Of a DNA stretch of 9,356 nt, positions 1 through 6,155 are shown in pieces. The notes beneath the pieces were generated by a model. That model was not told the origin of the DNA. It saw only the letters and a list, made by a program, of their open reading frames with translations, and did no database searches. A program made the translations under genes and the position numbers. The stretch covers positions 70,396 to 79,751 of the forward strand of contig FR891207.1 of the NCBI GenBank assembly GCA_000433515.1, given 5' to 3'. Numbering within the stretch: position 1 is the stretch's first letter; each line of letters begins with the position of its first letter. The stretch comes from Candidatus Colimorpha enterica (GTDB lineage: Bacteria; Bacillota; Clostridia; Oscillospirales; CAG-272).

Positions 1-1559
1 ACGGTGTCGCGGACGTACGGGGGCTGAAGGGGCTGACCGCCGCCGTTTACACAGCCGCCGGGGCATCCCATGATCTCGATAAACGTCCAGTCCGCCTCGC
101 CGCTTCTGACCTTCTTCATGATCTCGTTCGCGGCATTTCCGCCGGAAGCAACGGCAACCTTGACGGTCATGCCGGCAATATCGACGGAGGCTTCCTTGAT
201 GGAGTCGGTCCCGCGGACTGCAGTGAAGTCGATATCAAGGTTGTCCTTGCCGGTGAGCCAGTCGTTGGCGGTACGGAGAGCCGCCTCCATAACTCCGCCG
301 GTCGCGCCGAAGATAACTGCGGCTCCGGTGTCCTCGCCGAGCGGGGAATCGAATTCCTCATCGGGAAGGGAGGTGAACTTAAGACCTGCGCGCTCGATCA
401 TCCTTGCAAGCTCGCGTGTGGTGATCGCGATGTCAACATCGGGATATCCGGATGCGCTCTGGTCCTCTCTGCCTATCTCGAACTTCTTCGCGGTGCAGGG
501 CATGACCGACACGGAAACGATATCCTTCGGGTCGATACCTGCCTTTTCGGCATAATATGTCTTAATTACCGCGCCCGCCATCTGCTGGGGAGACTTGCAG
601 GACGAGAGGTGGTCAAGCATATCCGGGTAATAATACTCGCAGAACTTGATCCATCCGGGCGAGCAGGAGGTGATCATCGGGAGAGTGCCCTTGTTCTTTA
701 TGCGCTCAACAAGCTCGTTCGCTTCCTCAACGATCGTGAGGTCGGCGGCAAAGTCGGTGTCGAACACTCTGTCAAAGCCGAGACGGCGCAGAGCGGAGAC
801 CATCTTGCCCTCAACGTTTGTGCCGATCGGCATTCCGAAGCACTCACCGAGGGTAGCCCTGACGGAGGGAGCGGTCTGAACGACAACGTGCTTTGTCGGG
901 TCGCCGAGAGCCTCCCATACCTTGTCGGTGTCGTCCTTCTCGGTGATGGCACCGGTGGGACATACAGCGGCACACTGACCGCAGGAGATGCAGGGAACCT
1001 CGCTGAGGTTTACCTTGAACGCGGTTCCGATGCTGGTGTCGATACCTCTGTCATTCGGCCCTATGACCGAGACGTACTGCTCGCGGCAGACAGCCACACA
1101 GCGGCGGCAGAGAATGCACTTGTTGTTGTCGCGGACGAGGTGAGGTGTGCTTGTGTCAAGCTCGTAATGCGGCTTGTAACCCTCAAAACGGCTTTCCTCA
1201 ACACCGTACTCGCGGCAGAGCTTCTGAAGCTCGCAGTTCGTCGAACGGGAGCAGGAGAGGCACTTCTTGTCGTGGGTCGAGAGCAGAAGCTCAAGCGTGG
1301 TGCGTCTTGCCGCCTGAACCTTCGGGGTGTTGGTCTTGACCTCCATGCCCTCGGATACGGGGTAAACGCAGGCGGTAACAAGTCCGCGCGCACCGGTAGC
1401 CTCAACGATGCAGATACGGCAGGCGCCGATCTCGTTGATCTTCTTCATGTAGCAGAGGGTCGGGATCTCAACGCCGGCGGCACGCGCAGCTTCAAGAATC
1501 GTGGAGCCCTTGGGTACGCTTACGGCGATACCGTTTATTTTACAATTAACCATTTCCAT
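1..1559 (-). CDS. hydA: [FeFe]-hydrogenase catalytic subunit HydA (HndD-like), 3' end outside window
   Basis: This is the H2-evolving subunit of a trimeric NAD(H)/ferredoxin-linked hydrogenase. The visible 519 codons read through the window edge; CpI-like enzymes suggest some tens of C-terminal residues are missing. Domains in order: an N-terminal [2Fe-2S] ferredoxin (C36, C47, C50, C64); a His-Cys3 [4Fe-4S] site (H96, C100, C103, C109); two [4Fe-4S] sites (C148/151/154/158 and C190/193/196/200); then the H-cluster domain. The H-cluster motifs are L1 TSCSPGW (297-303), L2 MPCTAKKFE (353-361) and L3 EIMGCPGGCVNGGGQP (495-510). The proton path residues known from C. pasteurianum CpI are kept (C299, E279, E282, S319, R286). 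Position 300 is Ser instead of the usual Cys. The start at 1559 (MEMVNC) has an AAGGAG site about 10 bases upstream. It follows hydB by 17 bases, the last known gene of the operon. Maturases HydE/F/G are not in the window. There is no signal peptide, so the protein is cytoplasmic. Confidence 0.97.
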   Translation of the reverse strand, partial: MEMVNCKINGIAVSVPKGSTILEAARAAGVEIPTLCYMKKINEIGACRICIVEATGARGLVTACVYPVSEGMEVKTNTPKVQAARRTTLELLLSTHDKKCLSCSRSTNCELQKLCREYGVEESRFEGYKPHYELDTSTPHLVRDNNKCILCRRCVAVCREQYVSVIGPNDRGIDTSIGTAFKVNLSEVPCISCGQCAAVCPTGAITEKDDTDKVWEALGDPTKHVVVQTAPSVRATLGECFGMPIGTNVEGKMVSALRRLGFDRVFDTDFAADLTIVEEANELVERIKNKGTLPMITSCSPGWIKFCEYYYPDMLDHLSSCKSPQQMAGAVIKTYYAEKAGIDPKDIVSVSVMPCTAKKFEIGREDQSASGYPDVDIAITTRELARMIERAGLKFTSLPDEEFDSPLGEDTGAAVIFGATGGVMEAALRTANDWLTGKDNLDIDFTAVRGTDSIKEASVDIAGMTVKVAVASGGNAANEIMKKVRSGEADWTFIEIMGCPGGCVNGGGQPLQPPYVRDT

Positions 1560-1576
1560 ATTCAGCGTACTCCTTC

Positions 1577-3484
1577 TTACTTCTTAGAAATTGCACCGAA
1601 CTTACAGCCGGACATGCAGGCGCCGCACTTCACGCACTTGGAAGCGTCGATCACATAGGATGCGAGCTTGTGACCCGGAGCGACGTAATCGGTCTTGTGG
1701 ATCGTGTCAACGGGGCAGTTCTTCGCGCACTTGCCGCAGCCGATGCACTTGTCTCTGTCGATAGAGAAGCTGAGCAGGTGCTTGCAGACGCCCGCAGGGC
1801 ACTTCTTGTCAACAACGTGCGCAACATACTCGTCGCGGAAGAAACGGAGGGTCGAAAGAACGGGGTTCGGAGCAGTCTGTCCGAGACCGCAGAGAGAGTT
1901 GGACTTGATGTAAGCGCAAAGCTCATCCAGCTTGTCGATGTCCTCCATCGTGCCCTCACCGCGGGTGATCCTGTCAAGGATCTCAAGAAGTCTCTTCATA
2001 CCGACACGGCAGGGAGTGCACTTTCCGCAGGACTCGTCAACCGTGAACTCAAGGAAGAACTTCGCAATATCGACCATACAGGTGTCCTCGTCCATGACGA
2101 TAAGACCGCCTGAGCCGATCATGCATCCGACAGCGGCAAGGCTGTCGTAGTCCATGCAGGTGTCGATGAGGGAAGCCGGGATACATCCGCCGGAAGGTCC
2201 GCCTGCCTGAGCAGCCTTGAACTTCTTTCCGTTCGGAATGCCGCCGCCGATCTCCTCAACGATCTCGCGGAGCGTGGTGCCCATCGGGATCTCAACAAGT
2301 CCGGTGTGCTTTATCTTGCCGCCGAGAGCAAAGACCTTCGTGCCCTTTGCCTTCTCGGTTCCCATGGCTGCGAACCATTTTCCGCCCTTCAGGATTATCT
2401 GGGGAATGTTCGCAAAGGTTTCAACGTTGTTTTCAACCGTCGGGGACTGGAAAAGACCCTTGACGGCAGGGAACGGAGGACGGGGTCTCGGCTCACCGCG
2501 GTTGCCCTCAATGGAGGTCATGAGCGCGGTTTCCTCGCCGCAGACAAATGCGCCCGCGCCGAGACGGATCTCAACGTCAAAGTCAAATCCGGTTCCGAAA
2601 AGATTGGTTCCGAGAACTCCTGCAGCCCTTGCGTCGTCAATAGCCTTCTGCAGACGGTTGACAGCGATCGGGTACTCGGCTCTGACATAGACAAAGCCCT
2701 TTGTCGCACCGACGGCGTAGCCTGCAATGGCCATAGCCTCGATCACGCAGTGCGGGTCGCCCTCAAGCACCGAACGGTCCATGAACGCGCCGGGGTCGCC
2801 CTCGTCGGCATTACATACGACATACTTCTGCGGAGCCTTGTTGGGCGCGCAGAGCGACCACTTGCGTCCGGTCGGGAAGCCTCCGCCCCCGCGTCCGCGG
2901 AGACCGGATTCCGAAACGGTTGCGATGACCTCGTCGGGAGTCATTTCGGTAAGACATTTTGCAAGCGCCTGATAACCGTCGCGTGCTATGTATTCGTTTA
3001 TATTCTCGGGGTCGATGACGCCGCAGTTGCGGAGCGCGACCCTTATCTGCTTACGGTAGAAGTCGGTCTGGTTGAGCGACTTGATAACGCCGTCGTTTCC
3101 GACAGTCTCCTGATAAAGAAGACGGGTGACAATGTGTCCGTTGACAAAGTGCTCCTTCACGATCTCGGGAATGTCATCGACATTGACCATCGAATAGAAG
3201 CATCCCTCGGGATAAACTATCATGATAGGTCCGAGAGCGCAGAGACCGAAACATCCGGTGGTGACGACCTTTACATCGTTTTCGATCCCGTTTGCCCTGA
3301 TCTCGCGGTGAAGAGCCTCAACGATCTGCTTGCTGTGGGACGATGTACATCCGGTACCGCCGCAGACGAGAACGTTCTTCTTATAATCCGCCTTGACCGC
3401 CGCAAGCTTTTCGTCTCCGCCGCGGAGCGCGATGGAAGCAAGAGCTTTGTCGCGGATGGCGTTAAGTTCTGCTACTGTTTTCAT
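1577..3484 (-). CDS. hydB: NADH-binding, FMN-containing hydrogenase subunit HydB (NuoF/HndC-like)
   Basis: This 635-residue flavoprotein is the NAD(H) entry point of the HydABC complex and, by family knowledge, the site of electron bifurcation. Domains in order: a thioredoxin-like [2Fe-2S] domain (C41, C46, C78, C82); the NuoF FMN/NADH Rossmann-like fold with a glycine-rich loop GLRGRGGGGFPTGRKW (195-210) and GAGAFVCGEETAL (309-321); an SLBB domain at about 388-450; an NuoF [4Fe-4S] site with CGKCTPC (486-492) and C532; and a C-terminal two-cluster ferredoxin (C580/583/586/590 and C617/620/623/627). The extra ferredoxin domains separate HydB-type subunits from plain NuoF. I start at 3484 (MKTVAELNAI) because an AGGAGG site lies 11 bases upstream. 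The 37 residues of the longer open frame to 3595 run through the hydC end and the intercistronic hairpin, and do not look like protein. Confidence 0.97.
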   Translation of the reverse strand: MKTVAELNAIRDKALASIALRGGDEKLAAVKADYKKNVLVCGGTGCTSSHSKQIVEALHREIRANGIENDVKVVTTGCFGLCALGPIMIVYPEGCFYSMVNVDDIPEIVKEHFVNGHIVTRLLYQETVGNDGVIKSLNQTDFYRKQIRVALRNCGVIDPENINEYIARDGYQALAKCLTEMTPDEVIATVSESGLRGRGGGGFPTGRKWSLCAPNKAPQKYVVCNADEGDPGAFMDRSVLEGDPHCVIEAMAIAGYAVGATKGFVYVRAEYPIAVNRLQKAIDDARAAGVLGTNLFGTGFDFDVEIRLGAGAFVCGEETALMTSIEGNRGEPRPRPPFPAVKGLFQSPTVENNVETFANIPQIILKGGKWFAAMGTEKAKGTKVFALGGKIKHTGLVEIPMGTTLREIVEEIGGGIPNGKKFKAAQAGGPSGGCIPASLIDTCMDYDSLAAVGCMIGSGGLIVMDEDTCMVDIAKFFLEFTVDESCGKCTPCRVGMKRLLEILDRITRGEGTMEDIDKLDELCAYIKSNSLCGLGQTAPNPVLSTLRFFRDEYVAHVVDKKCPAGVCKHLLSFSIDRDKCIGCGKCAKNCPVDTIHKTDYVAPGHKLASYVIDASKCVKCGACMSGCKFGAISKK

Positions 3485-3495
3485 CAGTGCTTTTT

Positions 3496-3501
3496 CCTCC
3501 T
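3496..3501 (-). promoter_or_regulatory. Ribosome binding site fixing the hydB start
   Basis: The minus strand reads AGGAGG here, followed by 11 bases to the ATG at 3484. This decides between the start used here and an ATG 37 codons upstream in the same frame. Confidence 0.8.
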
Positions 3502-3506
3502 GTTTT

Positions 3507-3543
3507 CCGGCATTTCCCGATTCCAGAGTCAAAGGAAAGCCGG
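3507..3543 (-). other. Hairpin between hydC and hydB in the mRNA
   Basis: On the minus strand CCGGCTTTCC (3543-3534) can pair with GGAAATGCCGG (3517-3507). This gives a 10-bp stem with a single bulged base (3512) and a 16-base loop. No T tract follows, so it is not a simple terminator. It ends just before the hydB AGGAGG site. It could affect message stability, processing or hydB translation; that role is inferred. Confidence 0.5.
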
Positions 3544-3557
3544 TTGAATGATACTTT

Positions 3558-4052
3558 TCAGTTGTATTTTGCAAGAATGGTGTCCACGTCGGCAACGGTA
3601 AGTCTGCCGTAAACTTCCTCGTTCACCGTAAGAACGGGAGCGAGACCGCAGGCGCCGATACAGCGGCAGGCGGTAAGGCTGAACTTCCCGTCGGGAGTAC
3701 ATTCGTCGGCTCCGATGCCGAGCTTTTCGGAGAGCTTGTCGAATATTTCGCCCGAGCCCTTGACATAGCAGGCGGTTCCGAGACATACCGAGATGTTTTT
3801 CTCACCCTTCGGGGACAGCGAGAACTGAGCATAGAACGTGGAGACTCCGAAAACCTTCTCGACCGGAACGTCCATTCCGTCGGCGATTGCTTTCTGGACC
3901 TCATAAGGAAGGTATCCGTAGATGCCCTGAGCCTCCTGCATGACCGCCATCAGACGGCTTTTGTCATGCCTGTTCGATTCGATGACCGCATCGAGCTTTG
4001 CCTTCTGCTCGGCGGTACCCTTGAAAGGGTAATTGCTGATCTTTTTTTGCAC
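3558..4052 (-). CDS. hydC: NuoE-like [2Fe-2S] hydrogenase subunit HydC (HndA-like)
   Basis: This 164-residue thioredoxin-like ferredoxin subunit passes electrons within the HydABC hydrogenase. The N-terminal half (about 10-80) is the helical NuoE part, including the typical GYLP and VFGVSTFYAQF stretches. The C-terminal half binds a [2Fe-2S] cluster through C90 and C95 (CLGTAC) and C131 and C135 (CIGAC). Length matches NuoE/HndA. The start is GTG at 4052: an in-frame TAA lies immediately upstream, and GGAGGT sits 8 bases before the GTG. An ATG closer to that site (4057-4059) is in another frame. It is the first gene of the operon hydC-hydB-hydA, 73 bases ahead of hydB, and sits about 90 bases after a strong predicted promoter. 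Confidence 0.95.
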   Translation of the reverse strand: MQKKISNYPFKGTAEQKAKLDAVIESNRHDKSRLMAVMQEAQGIYGYLPYEVQKAIADGMDVPVEKVFGVSTFYAQFSLSPKGEKNISVCLGTACYVKGSGEIFDKLSEKLGIGADECTPDGKFSLTACRCIGACGLAPVLTVNEEVYGRLTVADVDTILAKYN

Positions 4053-4060
4053 TTATCATG

Positions 4061-4066
4061 ACCTCC
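4061..4066 (-). promoter_or_regulatory. Ribosome binding site fixing the hydC GTG start
   Basis: On the minus strand this reads GGAGGT, followed by 8 bases and then GTG. It selects the GTG at 4052; the nearer ATG lies only one base beyond the site, too close for initiation, and opens a different frame. Confidence 0.75.
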
Positions 4067-4119
4067 GTAATAGATTCATCAGTACGCTTTGATACTTGAA
4101 GCACAGCACACGGTATTTA

Positions 4120-4137
4120 ATATGTACATATGCATAT
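4120..4137. promoter_or_regulatory. Overlapping AT palindromes at the hyd transcription start, possible operator
   Basis: ATATGTACATAT (4120-4131) is a perfect 12-base palindrome and ATATGCATAT (4128-4137) a perfect 10-base palindrome; they share four bases. They cover about +3 to +21 of the predicted hyd transcript, where a bound repressor would block initiation or early elongation. No regulator is identified, and AT-rich palindromes can arise by chance. Confidence 0.35.
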
Positions 4138-4146
4138 ATCTGAAAT

Positions 4147-4175
4147 AGTATATCACAACCGCGGAAAATAATCAA
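4147..4175 (-). promoter_or_regulatory. Sigma-A promoter of the hydCBA operon
   Basis: On the minus strand TTGATT (4175-4170) is followed by exactly 17 bases and TATACT (4152-4147). Transcription would start near 4140, giving an untranslated leader of about 88 bases before hydC. The match to the -35 and -10 consensus is strong. Confidence 0.8.
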
Positions 4176-4326
4176 TAGTTTTTTACAAAAATCTGTTCCG
4201 GACGTGAAAAAATCGTTTTCCGTGACATTCCTCCCCGATACGTGCCGAAAAGCGCCGGAAAATGTGAATAAGGCACAATATAGCGTCATTCCCGGTCGGT
4301 ATTCCGGAAAAAGCGGGTTTATCTAC
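4176..4326. other. Non-coding core of the divergent hyd / ABC-F intergenic region
   Basis: This stretch separates the two outward-facing promoters. I see no supported gene in it. It contains a 7-base inverted repeat, TTTTCCG (4216-4222) with CGGAAAA (4256-4262), 33 bases apart, and a TTCCGGAA palindrome further right. Neither has a recognised function. Confidence 0.5.
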
Positions 4327-4355
4327 TTGACGCACGGGAATATATATGGTATACT
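4327..4355 (+). promoter_or_regulatory. Sigma-A promoter of the ABC-F gene
   Basis: TTGACG (4327-4332), a 17-base spacer and TATACT (4350-4355) form a near-consensus promoter. Transcription should begin around 4361-4363, leaving a leader of only about 32 bases before the ABC-F ATG. That is too short for the long attenuator leaders common in antibiotic-inducible ABC-F resistance genes. Confidence 0.85.
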
Positions 4356-4364
4356 TATTTTTAT

Positions 4365-4397
4365 ATGATTACCGAAAGGGCGATTCAGTATAAATGA
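4365..4397 (+). CDS. Possible 10-codon leader ORF upstream of the ABC-F gene
   Basis: ATG at 4365 opens a frame encoding MITERAIQYK and ends in TGA at 4395-4397. That stop overlaps the ABC-F start as ATGA (4394-4397), a classic arrangement for translational coupling. The ATG lies only a few bases after the predicted transcription start, so it has no room for a ribosome binding site and would need leaderless initiation. The ABC-F gene's own site is weak and distant (GAAAGGG, 13 bases before its ATG), which fits coupling. A frame this short can occur by chance, so this is tentative. Confidence 0.3.
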   Translation: MITERAIQYK

Positions 4398-6007
4398 TAA
4401 CAGTATCAGATCTAACATTTCAGTTCGGCGGACAGCTGCTTTTCAAGGACGTTGACCTGAAATTCACGCCGGGAAACTGCTACGGCATAATCGGTGCAAA
4501 CGGAGCCGGAAAATCAACGTTCTTAAAGCTCCTGTGCGGAGAGCTTGAGCCGACCCACGGAAGCGTCACCATCCCTGACACCGTGCGTATGTCGGTCCTG
4601 AAGCAGGATCACTTTGCCTACGACTCCTTCACCGTGCTTGACACGGTCATACAGGGCAATATGAAGCTCTATGAGATCATGAAGGAAAAGGACGCCATCT
4701 ACGCAAAGGACGAAATGACCGACGAGGACGGAATGCGCGCCTCGGAACTTGAGGGAGAGTTCGCCGAGCTTAACGGCTGGGAGGCGGAATCCGACGCGTC
4801 AAAGCTCCTTCAGGGGCTAGGTATCCCCGACTCCGTTCTGTACGACAGTATGTCCGCACTCCGCGAGAGCGAAAAGGTCAAGGTGCTTCTTGCGCAGGCT
4901 CTGTTCGGAAACCCCGACATAATCCTTCTCGACGAGCCGACAAACGGTCTTGACATAAACGCGGTGACATGGCTCGAGGACTTCCTTGCCGACTATTTCG
5001 GAACCGTGCTTGTCGTGTCCCATGACCGCCACTTCCTGAATAACGTCTGTACCAACATCGTCGATATCGATTACGGCGCGATAAAGATGTACGTCGGAAA
5101 CTACGAGTTCTGGTACGAATCCAGCCAGCTCATGCAGAGGCTCATCAAGCAGCAGAATAAGAAGAACGAGGACAAGATTAAGGAGCTCCAGACCTTCATC
5201 TCCCGCTTCTTGGCAAACAAATCGAAATCCCGTCAGGCAACGTCAAGAAGAAAGCTGCTTGACAAGCTGACGGTCGAGGAAATGCCGGCTTCAAGCAGAA
5301 GATACCCGTTCATCGGCTTCGAAATGGACAGGGAAGCGGGCAAGGACATCCTTTCCGTCTCGGAGCTTACCAAATCCGAGGACGGCAGACTGCTTTTCGA
5401 TAAACTGAACTTCACCGTCGCAAAGGGCGACAAGATTGCCTTCGTCGGAAACGAGCCGGCAATAACCGCGCTGTTCCGCATCCTGATGGAGGAGACCGAG
5501 GCTGACTCCGGCTCCTTCAAGTGGGGCATCAGCATTACAAAGTCATATTTTCCGCACGACAACACCGCATATTTCAACGGCTGCACCGACTCCATCCTTG
5601 ACTGGATGAGAAAGTATTCAAAGGATCAGACCGAGACCTATCTCCGCGGCTTCCTCGGCAGGATGCTTTTCTCGAACGACAGCGTTTTCAAGCCGGTGAA
5701 CGTCCTTTCCGGAGGCGAAAAGGTGAGGTGTATGTTCTCCCGGATGATGCTTTTCGGTTCAAATGTTCTGATTCTCGACCAGCCGACCGACCACCTTGAC
5801 CTTGAATCGATAACCGCCGTCAACAACGGGCTTCAGTCCTTCCGCGGCAACGTTCTCTTCACCTCTCACGACTATGAGATCGTCAATACCGTTGCCAACC
5901 GTATCATAGAGATCCGCGGCGACGGAAGCTGGACTGACCGCACCGGAAACTACGATGACTTCGTCGAGTACAAGAAGCAGCTCGGCTGTGAGAATATCAC
6001 GCTCTGA
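4394..6007 (+). CDS. ykpA: ABC-F family ATPase, YkpA/YbiT type
   Basis: This 537-residue protein has two ABC domains and no membrane segments, the layout of ABC-F ribosome-associated factors that act near the ribosomal E site. The start MITVSDL and overall length match Bacillus YkpA-type proteins. Domain 1 has Walker A GANGAGKST (34-42), an arm insertion at about 90-135, Walker B ILLDEPTN with E181, and switch H210. A charged linker (about 240-315) corresponds to the tRNA-interaction region. Domain 2 has signature LSGGE (438-442) and switch H492. Degenerate features: the domain 1 signature is LRESE (156-160); domain 2 Walker A reads GNEPAIT (352-358) without Lys; domain 2 Walker B reads ILDQPTD, with Gln463 at the catalytic Glu position; and the first LDEPTN continues GLD rather than the usual HLD. 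Degenerate second Walker A motifs are, to my recollection, known in this subfamily. It is a single-gene unit between its own promoter and a terminator. A role in resistance is not shown. Confidence 0.93.
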   Translation: MITVSDLTFQFGGQLLFKDVDLKFTPGNCYGIIGANGAGKSTFLKLLCGELEPTHGSVTIPDTVRMSVLKQDHFAYDSFTVLDTVIQGNMKLYEIMKEKDAIYAKDEMTDEDGMRASELEGEFAELNGWEAESDASKLLQGLGIPDSVLYDSMSALRESEKVKVLLAQALFGNPDIILLDEPTNGLDINAVTWLEDFLADYFGTVLVVSHDRHFLNNVCTNIVDIDYGAIKMYVGNYEFWYESSQLMQRLIKQQNKKNEDKIKELQTFISRFLANKSKSRQATSRRKLLDKLTVEEMPASSRRYPFIGFEMDREAGKDILSVSELTKSEDGRLLFDKLNFTVAKGDKIAFVGNEPAITALFRILMEETEADSGSFKWGISITKSYFPHDNTAYFNGCTDSILDWMRKYSKDQTETYLRGFLGRMLFSNDSVFKPVNVLSGGEKVRCMFSRMMLFGSNVLILDQPTDHLDLESITAVNNGLQSFRGNVLFTSHDYEIVNTVANRIIEIRGDGSWTDRTGNYDDFVEYKKQLGCENITL

Positions 6008-6117
6008 CCGACACTTACATTTTATCATATATTTTTCCCCGTGTCGTCCCCCCGTTTTCCCCCGGAATTCCCCTCCGGAGAAACCGGACCGGACACTGCG
6101 CGAATCCCAACCTGAAC

Positions 6118-6153
6118 AAAAAACGCCCTGTCTCGCAAACAGGACGTTTTTTT
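6118..6153. terminator. Bidirectional intrinsic terminator between convergent genes
   Basis: AAAAAACG-c-CCTGT (6118-6131) pairs with ACAGG-a-CGTTTTTTT (6139-6153) around a 7-base loop, with one mismatch in the stem. The T tract serves the ABC-F gene on the plus strand. The A tract becomes a U tract for the glycoside hydrolase message on the minus strand, whose stop codon ends only a few bases away. Confidence 0.88.
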
Positions 6154-6155
6154 GA

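Noticed and set aside
609..1658. Plus-strand open frame of 349 codons opposite hydA
   Set aside because: It lies antisense to hydA, whose cluster motifs are unmistakable. Its length follows from GC-rich third positions in the real gene. It resembles no family I know and has no convincing ribosome binding site.
2306..3547. Plus-strand open frame of 413 codons opposite hydB
   Set aside because: It is a shadow of hydB on the other strand. Its protein shows no motifs, and it would run across the hydC-hydB spacer.
4041..4059. Alternative ATG for hydC and a run of seven A bases, suggesting a frameshift
   Set aside because: The ATG is only one base after GGAGGT, too close, and opens a frame unrelated to NuoE. 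The GTG has correct spacing and gives a full-length protein without shifting.
4139..4160. Possible Rex redox-repressor site over the hyd -10 box
   Set aside because: TTGTGA matches a Rex half-site, but the other half (ATTTCAGAT) fits poorly and the spacing differs from the known site TTGTGA-N6-TCACAA.
4056..4289. Minus-strand open frame of 77 codons upstream of hydC
   Set aside because: It covers the hydC promoter, the palindromes and the hydC ribosome binding site, and its composition is that of AT-rich intergenic DNA rather than the coding sequence around it.
6009..6046. CGACAC / GTGTCG inverted repeat after the ABC-F stop as a terminator
   Set aside because: The stem has only six pairs with a 26-base loop and no T tract follows; the hairpin at 6118-6153 is a much better terminator.
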